Positions 9,301 to 16,914 of a stretch of 25,635 nucleotides of DNA are shown here, in pieces. How positions within the stretch are numbered: the first letter of the stretch is position 1; every line of letters starts with the position of its first letter. The position numbers and the translations under genes are program-made. The DNA lies in assembly GCA_002455375.1 (NCBI GenBank), contig DKKR01000017.1, positions 1 to 25,635 of the forward strand, written 5' to 3'. The stretch is from Bacteroidetes bacterium UBA6661 (GTDB taxonomy: Bacteria > Bacteroidota > Bacteroidia > AKYH767-A > OLB10). A model generated the notes under the pieces. It did no database searches, was not told the DNA's origin, and saw only the letters and a program-made list of their open reading frames with translations.

Positions 9301-12300
9301 TGAATGGTGCAGTACCTGTAAACTGAATTGTTAAGTTAGTGGCATTGCCATTGCAAATAGTATCGTTGCTGGTTGTAAATGTTGCTGTTGGTAATGGTCT
9401 TACTGTAACACTACTAATTCCATTGACACTTCCTTTACAAACTCCGCTAAACACAGAATCGAGTTGAAATGTAGTAGTAGCTGTTGGACTAACAACTACC
9501 TTATAGGGATTATTACTGGTTGTAACCGGACCATAAGTATTTCCTAATCCATCTTTGTAATAGAATGTCCAAGGCGCATTGCCTGCAGTAAAGTTGACTA
9601 ACAATGTATCATTTTCTCCGGTACAAATAGTCTTGTTACCACTAATAGATGCCTGTGGCAATGCGTTAACCGTTACAATTGCTGTTGCAGGATTGGTGTT
9701 ATTAGAACACTTTGCATCATTAATTGTAGCACTTAATGAATACGTAGTTGTTGCACTTGGCGAAACATTAAAAGTGTATGGATTAGCTGATGTATTAAAA
9801 TTAATTGTACCACCGGTGCTTGCAACACAGCTTCCTGTAAATGGGCCTGTTCCGGTAAAGTTAATTGTCAAAGTAGCCGGTTGACCTGCACATATTGTTG
9901 TTGTTCCTGAAAGGACGGCAGTTGGCAATTGATTTACTGTTACAGCAACTGTATCATTGATATTTGTCTTACTGCAAAATGCATCAGAAACTGTTGTAAC
10001 TATATAATTCGTGTTGCTGATTGGATGTACATAAAAATAATATGGATTCGAAGTTGCATTTACATTTGTTGGTGCTCCTGCATTGGTCACTAAACCAAAT
10101 GAGTATGGTGCTCCATTACCTGTAAAACTAACTTGCATACGCACACTGTCATTTTTACAAATTGTTGCATTGGTAACACTTGAAATGTTTGCTGTAGGAA
10201 TTGCTTTTACAGCAACAACAATGCTATTTGATATGGTACCTGGGCAAGCCTTATTCGAACTCGTGAAATTCTGGAACGAATAAGTAGTGGTTGAATTTGG
10301 TGATACATTAAGCGTAATAAATGTTGCTGCTGTATTTACCGGTGTTAAAACTCCAGTTGTGTTGTCTTTAATATTTCCAACAAATGGGCCTGTTCCGGTA
10401 AAGTCAACACGAATTGTTGTTGAGCTGCCGCTGCAAATTGTATCGTTTCCTGTAATAGACATGGCAGCAGTCGGCACTGGCAGAACAACAATTTTTCTGG
10501 TACCTGACACTGTACCTATACAAGCATCTTGAACACTAAACAATGTATAGGTTGTAGTGGAAGTTGGTGAAACATTAATTGAAACGGGGTTTGAAGCCGT
10601 AGTTGCTGTAATATCAGGACCTGTGTTGCTTTTAATGACATAATTCCAAGGCCCTGTACCTGTAAATGCCAGTGATATTGTGGAACCACCTCCATTACAA
10701 ACGGTATCATTTGCTGTATTTACAACACTTGCAGTCGGCAATGCTTTAATTGTTGCGTTTGCACTACCACTGACAGTGCCTGCGCATGCACCCATTACAG
10801 AATTGAGTGTATAGTTAAAATTACAATTAACAGGCACTCTCACTATTACCGGTGATGAATTGGCTACAGCATTTACAACTGTTGTTCCAACACAACCCGG
10901 ACCGGGAACATTATAACTGTAAGTATAAGGCGCACCTCCTGCAAAAGTAAATTGAAGATTTACACTATCACCGGGACAGACATTACTTACACCTGAAATT
11001 GCAATATTTGCAGTAGGCCCCGGAGTTAAAGTTACAACATGTGATGGTGTGGTACTTGTACAGCCACTTGGGCTTTGTGTTATAACAGCAGAATAAGCGC
11101 CTGCATTGCATGCAGTAATGGTTGCTGTTGTTGCACCGTTACTCCATAGATAGGAAGTTGTAAAACATGCAGGACTTGGATTTGCAGAGGCTGTAATATT
11201 GACACAATTGGGGGGACAAAGATTTGTTGGTCCTGCAGGAGAAATATTTGCAGTGAATCTATTATCTATAACTTTCTTTATGACATTAGATTTTGAGACA
11301 CATCTGGTAATTGTAGGCGTTGGAATAATGATGAGAGTATCATCAATGGACACATAATATTTCACACTATCACGACATACTGTTTTAGAAAAAGGATCGG
11401 TATAAGTTGCATTTGGCCATGTGTTAGGTACAGTTGCAATTTGAACAGGAGGTGAACCAATTGGATGTTCTCGATAAATCTTATAAACTAAACCCGCTGA
11501 CCCGGGATAAGCATGATTAAATAAAGAATTCCAATTTAACTGCGTTTCACAATTAACAAGAGTGCTGCTGACAAACATGGTACTGATAGTGTCAGAAGGG
11601 ACAGAAGTGCTATCACCATTACACAAAGACTTTGTTTGAACATAAAAATAAACAGGACCATTATTTGCATTTGCACCTATTAATGTATTCAATTGTGTTG
11701 CCGTAATGGTATCACCTTTTTGTTTGTAAAAATCTTTGTTTCCTGCAACTGAATCAACCAATGTGAACGGACCGCCAAAATTATTTGATGCATAAATCTG
11801 ATAAGAATTGAATACATGATGTGTATCAAGCTGATTTACTACACCGGGTGTTTCCCAATAAAGACCAACATCACCAGCAGTATTTAAAACGGATGCCCCT
11901 CGAACATGTGGTGGTTCTAAAGGTTTGGATTGAATTACTGTAACACTTATTGTAATCGTACTTATGGCAGGCGCATTGCAATAGTTATCTTGTGCCTTAA
12001 TGATAAAATAATAGGTATTTCTTTCGCGCAAACACCCCGAGGGTTTAATAATATGATCGCACGTGGTGACCCATTCAAAATTGATAAAAGCTGCTAAAGG
12101 TGAAATTACGGGTGTAAGTTTATCAAATTTGGCACATGGTGGATATTGACACCCGCTATTGGTATTTATAGGGCTCCCAAACTGATCTCCATAGGCATCA
12201 ATTCGAATGGTTTGAAAAGCAGCTCCGGAACCAATGTTCTTTTGAAAATCCGTAGCATCAATCCTGAACCTGACAGTATCACCAACATGAACCGTTGTAT

Positions 12301-13252
12301 CTTTCACTGTTCCACCTGCAAACGGTAAATTAATGGCAGGCGGAAGATTAATTGTTGGTGGATTTTGTACAAAACAATTAGTTATAAGCACAACACCATA
12401 ATCCCTGAAAATTTCTGCAACTTTTTGATTACATTTATAAGCTGTAACTTTTAAACAAGTCGCGAAATTTCCGGTTACTCCTGAAGCTGTAGTCACAAAA
12501 AAAGTAATCTCGCCAGATTGATGGTTCATAGTAACATTACCGGGCAATTGACTGTTCACTGTATAAGGAGCTGTAAAATTTATTATTGGTGCATTGAAGG
12601 CTGCAGGTGGTGTAGTTGATGGTAGATCTAATGGATAAGCCCAATCGCTATAAAGTGAATCCAATTCAGGATCTACTGCTGTTGGATTATAGGTATAAGG
12701 ATAACCAATACAGATATAGGTGTTGGGTCTTTCTTTGAAAAATGGTGATGAATCATAGCAAGGATTCATATTCTGTCCATTAAATGGATACATCACCGCT
12801 CTGATGGTGAAGCCTTGTCCACCACCACCAACATTCACCAATGAATTTCTACAACAATCATCAATAGCAAAAACCCAGCCTGTTGCAGGAGGTGTTCCAT
12901 TTAAAAATACAGGGTTGGTTTTCATAATAAATTCCTGAGTAGCCCCGTCAGAAGGATTTGCACATGAGAAACCACAGCCTGCGGGACTTAAATCAGTTAT
13001 TACTGTTAAAGCAGCATTAATTGGAATGGAAGTTACCAATGGATTTCCATAAACTTGAATTGCTGATGGTGGAGTAAAAATCACCCCATTACAATCTCTG
13101 TAAACCTTTAAGGTAAATTGAAATTTACCTATGTCTGGTCCGGACTTAATGCAGATCCAAGTGATTTCACCACCAAAAAGGTGACTTGCTTTGACATTCA
13201 ATGTAGATAGCGTACAGAATATCAAAAGTGCTAAAATGTGTTTTCGTATCAT
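6308..13252 (-). CDS. Giant secreted Ig/PKD-repeat protein with gliding-motility-type C-terminal (T9SS type B) domain
   Basis: This 2314-residue surface or secreted protein is probably an adhesin or matrix component. Residues 1-22 form a signal peptide, with likely cleavage at VKA-SH. SHLFGGEITW starts an N-terminal domain (to about 290) common in large Bacteroidota surface proteins; FTLKVYRDCNG is its typical segment. About 290-440 looks like another beta-sandwich with many Cys, and about 440-680 is FN3-like. One Ig-like domain precedes residue 745. Residues 745-1987 hold 14 tandem Ig-like repeats, 1988-2057 a further Ig-like domain, and about 2058-2140 and 2141-2222 two PKD domains (FSWILGDNATSN, WKWVFGEGDT). 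From about 2226 comes the sorting domain, with LPNAFTPNGDGRNE, LRVFNRWGQMLF, PWDGTNGKG and GTYVYTL. Such domains direct export through the type IX system after Sec transport. It is a single gene with its own promoter box and terminator. The ligand is unknown. Confidence 0.93.
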   Translation of the reverse strand: MIRKHILALLIFCTLSTLNVKASHLFGGEITWICIKSGPDIGKFQFTLKVYRDCNGVIFTPPSAIQVYGNPLVTSIPINAALTVITDLSPAGCGFSCANPSDGATQEFIMKTNPVFLNGTPPATGWVFAIDDCCRNSLVNVGGGGQGFTIRAVMYPFNGQNMNPCYDSSPFFKERPNTYICIGYPYTYNPTAVDPELDSLYSDWAYPLDLPSTTPPAAFNAPIINFTAPYTVNSQLPGNVTMNHQSGEITFFVTTASGVTGNFATCLKVTAYKCNQKVAEIFRDYGVVLITNCFVQNPPTINLPPAINLPFAGGTVKDTTVHVGDTVRFRIDATDFQKNIGSGAAFQTIRIDAYGDQFGSPINTNSGCQYPPCAKFDKLTPVISPLAAFINFEWVTTCDHIIKPSGCLRERNTYYFIIKAQDNYCNAPAISTITISVTVIQSKPLEPPHVRGASVLNTAGDVGLYWETPGVVNQLDTHHVFNSYQIYASNNFGGPFTLVDSVAGNKDFYKQKGDTITATQLNTLIGANANNGPVYFYVQTKSLCNGDSTSVPSDTISTMFVSSTLVNCETQLNWNSLFNHAYPGSAGLVYKIYREHPIGSPPVQIATVPNTWPNATYTDPFSKTVCRDSVKYYVSIDDTLIIIPTPTITRCVSKSNVIKKVIDNRFTANISPAGPTNLCPPNCVNITASANPSPACFTTSYLWSNGATTATITACNAGAYSAVITQSPSGCTSTTPSHVVTLTPGPTANIAISGVSNVCPGDSVNLQFTFAGGAPYTYSYNVPGPGCVGTTVVNAVANSSPVIVRVPVNCNFNYTLNSVMGACAGTVSGSANATIKALPTASVVNTANDTVCNGGGSTISLAFTGTGPWNYVIKSNTGPDITATTASNPVSINVSPTSTTTYTLFSVQDACIGTVSGTRKIVVLPVPTAAMSITGNDTICSGSSTTIRVDFTGTGPFVGNIKDNTTGVLTPVNTAATFITLNVSPNSTTTYSFQNFTSSNKACPGTISNSIVVAVKAIPTANISSVTNATICKNDSVRMQVSFTGNGAPYSFGLVTNAGAPTNVNATSNPYYFYVHPISNTNYIVTTVSDAFCSKTNINDTVAVTVNQLPTAVLSGTTTICAGQPATLTINFTGTGPFTGSCVASTGGTINFNTSANPYTFNVSPSATTTYSLSATINDAKCSNNTNPATAIVTVNALPQASISGNKTICTGENDTLLVNFTAGNAPWTFYYKDGLGNTYGPVTTSNNPYKVVVSPTATTTFQLDSVFSGVCKGSVNGISSVTVRPLPTATFTTSNDTICNGNATNLTIQFTGTAPFSYQLQGQAVQNAATNPVTISVNPTTTTNYTLVQVNDQLCTSTTNQQIKVTVLNLPTATLSTTTPNLCVGTSGSITINFTGNGPFTTAYSNGTVNTPVVSNTNSIVIPVSPTVNTTYSLVGNVNSMYGCNAPVNPATALITVRPLPTMTISGSPIICESTSANFNIAFTGTAPFNYSYFNGTANINGTTSTNPLTVTVSPPVGTTTYTPVSITDQYCTGTALNGSSVVKVNPKPTATLFGNDTICVGSSSFIAIKFVGTPPFDYSYTTNGVSSGSLSSPVDSVSIPVAPNVNTTYVLSTSISDANCSNSNINQSVYMKVTPIPTVTISGTNAICSGGSTNLTLNFTGEAPYTYSYLAGGTSVGPFTTNNTSVTIPVSPTSNTNYTLPATVNGNGCNGPASGNAMITVNAIPQAVITTAKDSICKGDSTQLSIQFTGTAPFTYQLQGQGVSNATSNPHTFYVSPQSNTSYVLTNITDNNCPAVINQNIGVKVLDNPTVAITTATPSLCKGNPGSITLNFTANGPYNVTYNDGTSNFPVTSTSNSVTIPVTPTATTTYTLSGVVTGLLGCKTSATGSTTVTVHELPQAVISGNPVICLNEIAPIQIQFTGTAPFNYSYQNNVTGQINNGTTSQNPLTINLSPTTTTSYNLTAISDKNCPGTQISGLANITVNPLPQPVITGVNAVCEGTPSVLSTTLPYTSYQWSNTGTGSTTTVTATGNYTVQVTDNNGCKNTSPSFAFIAHPYPVVNFTNDTSKTCQVPRVNYFNQSLYQPGATFSWILGDNATSNEVNPSHIYSQPGTYNVQLVVTNPFGCKDSIEKPVEVIFYPLPVAQFTANPMVTNIFNGPVSFTDQSAYAVSWKWVFGEGDTLYDQNVTHYFPEIGEFPVKLMVENISGCKDETQQTIVINPFWLPNAFTPNGDGRNEVFFDPGFAMEYSGFNLRVFNRWGQMLFQSDSPSKPWDGTNGKGEIAPQGTYVYTLSVTNKGGKRHDFNGTITLLR
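7292..8608 (-). repeat. Five-domain super-repeat, copy 2 (439 codons)
   Basis: Ig-like units 10-14 of the array, with lengths 89, 88, 84, 89 and 89 codons. The short 84-codon unit occupies the same third place as in copy 1, and each unit is most like the unit five places earlier rather than its neighbour. This points to tandem duplication of a block of five domains, followed by divergence. Confidence 0.75.
8609..9928 (-). repeat. Five-domain super-repeat, copy 1 (440 codons)
   Basis: Ig-like units 5-9 of the array, with lengths 89, 89, 84, 90 and 88 codons. Its third unit carries FSYQLQGQAVQNAATNP, which matches FTYQLQGQGVSNATSNP in the third unit of copy 2. Its first unit ends INDAKCSNNTN, matching ISDANCSNSNIN. 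The fourth unit has GSITINFTGNGPF against GSITLNFTANGPY, and the fifth FTGTAPFNYSYFNG against FTGTAPFNYSYQNN. Confidence 0.75.
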
Positions 13253-13274
13253 AGCTTCATTAAATTTGTTTGCA

Positions 13275-13282
13275 CAAATATA
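13275..13282 (-). promoter_or_regulatory. Bacteroidota -7 promoter box for the giant surface-protein gene
   Basis: The minus strand reads TATATTTG, an exact TAnnTTTG match, 22 bases before the ATG at 13252. No clear TTG -33 element lies at the expected distance. ATTTGT (13264-13269) and ACAAAT (13274-13279) form a small inverted repeat with a 4-base loop that overlaps the box and the expected transcription start. It could be an operator or chance. Confidence 0.5.
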
Positions 13283-13367
13283 AAACTATTCTTCATTTCT
13301 ACATCATAAATTTAATATTTAAACGATATTTTTTTAACAGGGTTGTCACCGTAAAAACTCATTTAAC

Positions 13368-14636
13368 TTAACCCACAGAAACTTCAGTCATTTCATTAGA
13401 AAAATAACGATTCGCCAATTCAATAAGCTGGTCAGAATTTGTAGAATTCATGATTTGTAAATATGTATTTAAAACATTGAAATCCTGATTGTATAAAACC
13501 GTAGATCTTATTCTATCAGACACAAGCATTGGACCGTCTAAACTTCTTTGATAAACACCTGTCATATAATTTTTTACGCGATTAAGCTCATTGTCAGAGA
13601 TTTTTTCTTCAAGAAGTCTTTTAATTTCAAGATAAATCTGTTCTATTGCACGCTCCCTATGTTGTTTACCCACTTGGGTTGAGATTAAGAAGTATCCGTC
13701 ATGAAGCCAAGATACTAATGTACAACCAACTCCATAGGTATAACCACGTTCCTCCCTTAAATTACTCATCAGCCTTGAGCCAAAATACCCGCCTAAAACT
13801 GTTGATAAAACTGTTAATGGAATATAGTCGGGATGCAATTTGTTAGGGGCATGACATCCAATCCGAATAGCAGTTTGTAATGCATCATTTTTTTCAATAT
13901 ACTTTTTTTCAGGCTTATAATTTTCAACAGAAAAGTTTTTCTCAATTATTTTACCCGGTGAAGTATCTTTCCACTTTCCAAATATTTGATTTAAAGATTT
14001 AATAGCATCCTCATTAAAACGCCCACTAAGAAAAATCAAACAGTTTTGAGGTTGATAATATTGATTATGCCATAAAAGTAAATCTGCAGAATTCAACTTC
14101 TGATAATCTGCTACTGAAGATGACCTGCCATAAGGATGATCACCCGGAAATAACATTTTGTTAAAATTATTTCTTGAAATATAATTAACCTTTTGACTAT
14201 TGATTTTTAATTGCTGAATACTTTGATCTCTTAATATTTTCACTTCTTCATCAGGGAATATTGCCTCTGAAATAATTTCAAGTAACAAAGAAAAAGTTTC
14301 AGGAATAAATCGTGATAAAGTAAAAAGTTTTACTGATGCTGTATCAAAATTACAAGTGGTATTCAGATAGGCTCCATATTGGTCAAACGACTGCGAAATT
14401 TCATAGGCTGTACGTTTTGCTGTTCCGGAATCCAGTAACTCATTCACATTAGCAGCTAATGTACTAAATTCACCATACCAATCCCCTGCCCTGAAAACTA
14501 TGTCGAGCTTAGTTACTTCCTGTTCTCCAGCATTAAGAACAAATACTTGTATGCCATTGTCCAGAACAATCTTTTCCGGCAATGTAATATCAATCTTACT
14601 AATTAATGTCAACGCAGGCTCTGCTACCCTATTCAT
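13368..14636 (-). CDS. M16 family peptidase-like protein, inactive partner subunit
   Basis: This 422-residue M16B-like protein starts at the ATG 14634-14636, which overlaps the stop of the upstream M16 gene (ATGA) and has AAGGAG 7 bases upstream. A longer reading from an upstream TTG would add 7 residues and is less likely. The position where active M16 enzymes have the zinc motif HxxEH reads AANVNELLDSGT, so the metal ligands are missing. The conserved C-terminal SNLREERGYTYGVGC, with the Arg-Tyr pair that helps bind substrate in M16 partner subunits, is kept. Known bacterial M16B proteases work as heterodimers of one zinc-bearing and one R/Y-bearing subunit, and this gene directly follows its zinc-bearing partner. 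No signal peptide is visible, so a cytoplasmic or unassigned location is most likely. Confidence 0.9.
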   Translation of the reverse strand: MNRVAEPALTLISKIDITLPEKIVLDNGIQVFVLNAGEQEVTKLDIVFRAGDWYGEFSTLAANVNELLDSGTAKRTAYEISQSFDQYGAYLNTTCNFDTASVKLFTLSRFIPETFSLLLEIISEAIFPDEEVKILRDQSIQQLKINSQKVNYISRNNFNKMLFPGDHPYGRSSSVADYQKLNSADLLLWHNQYYQPQNCLIFLSGRFNEDAIKSLNQIFGKWKDTSPGKIIEKNFSVENYKPEKKYIEKNDALQTAIRIGCHAPNKLHPDYIPLTVLSTVLGGYFGSRLMSNLREERGYTYGVGCTLVSWLHDGYFLISTQVGKQHRERAIEQIYLEIKRLLEEKISDNELNRVKNYMTGVYQRSLDGPMLVSDRIRSTVLYNQDFNVLNTYLQIMNSTNSDQLIELANRYFSNEMTEVSVG

Positions 14637-15880
14637 AAAGTGACTCCTTTCTTGCAATAATAAATTGAAGATTCATTTTCTTTTTTTAAAATTGTTTTTG
14701 CCACTTGCTGTACATCATTTGAATTAACAGCCTCATATTGCTGTAACTGTTTATTTATTTTTTCTGCACCACCTATCATCTCAAAATATGCAAGATTTAA
14801 TGCTCTGTTACCAATATTTACCTCCGAAAAAATTAACGCAGATTCTGTTTTTTGTTTTACAATCTTCATTTCTTTCTCCTGAACACCATCATCAGCTACT
14901 TGTTGCAACAAAACATCAACAGCATGATCTGCATTTTTTACTTCAACGCCATCATTTACTTTTCCTTCAACTACCATCAATCCATTATCCAAGTCACCTG
15001 TAAAATAAGCATTGATTGAATTAAACAGTTGTTGTTCTTTAACTAAAGTATGATATAACAAAGACGATTTGCTTCCACACAGTATATCGGTGAGTAATTC
15101 TGTAGCATAAAACTCATCATCAAATCGCGAACAAGTGTGGAAAGCTTTGTAAATAGAATTTGCAGGAATATCTCTTTCTAAAATAATATTTCTGTACTCA
15201 TTTTGCTTAGGTTCTTTTGGCAAACTCTCCTTAGATAAATCATGTGCATTTATTTCGCCAAACCATTTTTCTGAAAGCTTAAAAGCGTATTCCGGTTTAA
15301 TATTTCCTGATAAGGTGAGGATTGCATTGTTAGGACAATACCATTTATGAAAAAAAGCTTTTACATCATCCAGTGTAGCATCTTCAATATGTTTGATGTC
15401 TTTACCTATTGTTGCCCATTGATAGGGATGAACTTTGTATGCAAGTGGTCTCAAATTGAGCCACACATCACCATAAGGTTGATTCAAATAGCGTTGTTTA
15501 AATTCTTCAATTACCACATTGCGCTGCACATCTAAACTTTTTTCTGAGAATGCAAGACTTAACATGCGGTCGCTCTCTAACCAAAAAGCTGTTTCAACAT
15601 TCTGCGAAGGGATAGTCAGATAATAGTTGGTAAAATCATTGTTGGTAAATGCATTATTCTCTCCTCCGGCACGCTGCAAAGGTTCATCATAAGAAGGGAT
15701 ATTTAAAGACCCCCCAAACATTAAATGTTCAAACAAATGCGCAAAACCGGTTCGGCCTGCATCTTCATTGCGTGCACCAACTTTGTACAATATGTTCATT
15801 GCTACCAAAGGTGTTGAAGGATCATAATTTACAATCACAGGCAAACCATTGGGTAAAACTATCTTTTCAAATTTCATCAT
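14633..15880 (-). CDS. M16 family zinc peptidase, catalytic subunit
   Basis: This 415-residue pitrilysin-type peptidase has the inverted zinc motif HxxEH as HLFEH (residues 48-52, within GFAHLFEHLMFGGS). The expected downstream glutamate lies at 125/126 in NVVIEEFKQR. GGENNAFTNNDFTNYY fits the family's substrate region, and YCPNNAILTLSGN is the usual start of the second half. The protein begins directly with the M16 domain (FEKIVLPNGLPVIVNYD) and shows no signal peptide. It is followed by the inactive M16 partner with a 4-base overlap, and preceded by the flavoprotein gene with 3 bases between, so all three are likely co-transcribed. The family degrades peptides or processes targeting sequences; the substrate here is unknown. 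Confidence 0.93.
   Translation of the reverse strand: MMKFEKIVLPNGLPVIVNYDPSTPLVAMNILYKVGARNEDAGRTGFAHLFEHLMFGGSLNIPSYDEPLQRAGGENNAFTNNDFTNYYLTIPSQNVETAFWLESDRMLSLAFSEKSLDVQRNVVIEEFKQRYLNQPYGDVWLNLRPLAYKVHPYQWATIGKDIKHIEDATLDDVKAFFHKWYCPNNAILTLSGNIKPEYAFKLSEKWFGEINAHDLSKESLPKEPKQNEYRNIILERDIPANSIYKAFHTCSRFDDEFYATELLTDILCGSKSSLLYHTLVKEQQLFNSINAYFTGDLDNGLMVVEGKVNDGVEVKNADHAVDVLLQQVADDGVQEKEMKIVKQKTESALIFSEVNIGNRALNLAYFEMIGGAEKINKQLQQYEAVNSNDVQQVAKTILKKENESSIYYCKKGVTL
14644..14649 (-). promoter_or_regulatory. Shine-Dalgarno sequence that fixes the start of the M16 partner
   Basis: The minus strand reads AAGGAG with 7 bases before the ATG at 14634-14636. Shine-Dalgarno sites are uncommon ahead of genes in this window. 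This one supports the ATG over the upstream TTG at 14655-14657 and may allow strong reinitiation at the ATGA overlap, giving balanced subunits. Confidence 0.65.
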
Positions 15881-15883
15881 AAT

Positions 15884-16828
15884 TTAAAACAAATTAGCAA
15901 TTCGGTTTTTTTCTTTTAAAAATTCATTCCAAATATTTTTCACAATGTCGCGGGCAGGAATAATATTTTTTATTTGTGACGACACCTGACCAATTTCCAA
16001 TTCTCCTTCATTGAGGTCTCCTTCAAACATTCCCTTCTTTGCTCTTGCACGGCCGAGCAACTGCGTCAATTCCTCGCGCGTTGCACAGCGCTGTTGCGCC
16101 TGTTCAACTTGTTCACTAAATTTATTTTTTATCAGTCTCACCGGTGTCAGTTGTTTCAATGTTAAAACTGTTTGCCCCTCTGATGTATTAATAACCTTGT
16201 CTTTAAAGTTAGTATGTGCCGATGACTCCACGCTGGCTACAAAACGTGACCCAACCTGCACACCTTCTGCACCTAATGCAAATGCAGCCATCATAGCACG
16301 ACCACTACCAATTCCTCCTGCTGCAATCACCGGAATCTGTAAAGCATCTTTTACCTCCGGAATCAAACACATTGTAGTCGTTTCTTCACGACCATTATGA
16401 CCACCGGCCTCAAAACCTTCTGCAACAACAGCATCAACACCTGCGGCTTGCGACTTTAAGGCAAATTTTACATTACTCACAACATGCACCACAGTTATCC
16501 CTGCTTGTTTTAAATAATTAGTCCAAGTGGCAGGATTACCCGCAGAAGTAAAAACTATTTTCACTCCACCTGCAACAATAATTGCCATCAGTTTCTCTAT
16601 ATCAGGATATAACAATGGAACATTTACACCAAAAGGTTTGTTGGTGGCTACCTTGCATTTTTCAATATGCTCTTTTAATACATCCGGATACATACTTCCT
16701 GCACCAATTAAACCAAGCCCACCGGCATTGCTGACCGCTGAAGCCAGTCTCCAACCACTGCACCAAATCATACCTGCCTGCACAATAGGATATTCAATTC
16801 CAAACAACTCTGTAATTCTGTTTTTCAT
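15884..16828 (-). CDS. FMN-dependent nitronate monooxygenase / FabK-like enoyl-ACP reductase
   Basis: This 314-residue TIM-barrel flavoprotein starts at the ATG 16826-16828 (MKNRITELFGIEYPIVQAGM, the normal family beginning). A TTG 9 codons upstream only lengthens the frame. Motifs are VQAGMIWCSGWRLASAVSNA, GGLGLIGAG, PFGVNVPLL, VVAEGFEAGGHNGREETTT with the catalytic-type His, PVIAAGGIGSGRAMMAA and GAEGVQVGSRFVAS (FMN phosphate binding). The C-terminal GRARAKKGMFEGDLNEGELEIGQ is typical of the FabK/nitronate monooxygenase group. Either oxidation of alkyl nitronates or NADH-dependent reduction of enoyl-ACP is possible. The EGxEAGGHxG pattern is shared by both, so I leave the choice open. It precedes the M16 pair by 3 bases. 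The 86-base gap upstream holds inverted arms ATGCAACT/AGTTGCAT (16842-16849 and 16899-16906). Confidence 0.85.
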   Translation of the reverse strand: MKNRITELFGIEYPIVQAGMIWCSGWRLASAVSNAGGLGLIGAGSMYPDVLKEHIEKCKVATNKPFGVNVPLLYPDIEKLMAIIVAGGVKIVFTSAGNPATWTNYLKQAGITVVHVVSNVKFALKSQAAGVDAVVAEGFEAGGHNGREETTTMCLIPEVKDALQIPVIAAGGIGSGRAMMAAFALGAEGVQVGSRFVASVESSAHTNFKDKVINTSEGQTVLTLKQLTPVRLIKNKFSEQVEQAQQRCATREELTQLLGRARAKKGMFEGDLNEGELEIGQVSSQIKNIIPARDIVKNIWNEFLKEKNRIANLF

Positions 16829-16914
16829 TTTTTCTGTTATGATGCAACTATACAAAATATTACTTAAGAATATTCATCTGTATTTCTAAAGTTATTCAAG
16901 TTGCATATTAAAAA

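Larger units (their letters stand above)
7292..11020 (-). repeat. Array of 14 tandem Ig-like repeats within the giant gene
   Basis: Fourteen units of 84-93 codons, residues 745-1987 of the giant protein. Each begins near (L/I)PTA or (L/I)PQA, then has (D/A/T)xIC with G/S-rich residues, F(T)GTGPF or F(T)GTAPF with an aromatic, VSPTxTTTY, a second Cys near the end and a V-x-V strand. Unit start codons on the minus strand are at 11020, 10741, 10477, 10201, 9928, 9661, 9394, 9142, 8872, 8608, 8341, 8077, 7825 and 7558. Unit lengths in order are 93, 88, 92, 91, 89, 89, 84, 90, 88, 89, 88, 84, 89 and 89 codons. The paired Cys suggest one disulfide per domain. Confidence 0.9.

Noticed and set aside
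9579..9884. 101-codon + strand frame inside the giant gene, and several similar frames across 6477-12328
   Set aside because: They lie antisense to the repeat array, follow its repeated composition (strings such as VTIAVAGL, PVPVKL) and have no independent start signals or recognisable domain.
7292..11020. Regular repeats that might suggest a CRISPR array
   Set aside because: The period is 252-279 bases, the repeats are diverged and remain in one open reading frame encoding Ig-like domains; there are no short identical repeats with unique spacers.
14637..14657. Longer N-terminus of the M16 partner from a TTG start
   Set aside because: The ATG at 14634-14636 has an AAGGAG site and an ATGA overlap with the upstream gene; the TTG extension covers that ribosome site.
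16011..16400. 129-codon + strand frame, and a 120-codon one at 16527-16889
   Set aside because: Both are antisense to the clear FMN flavoprotein gene, are Cys/Ser/Pro-rich without a known motif, and are explained by third-base composition.
16842..16906. ATGCAACT/AGTTGCAT inverted repeat between the PagL-like and flavoprotein genes as a terminator
   Set aside because: The arms are only 8 bases with a loop of about 49 bases and no T-run follows, so it does not support a terminator call.
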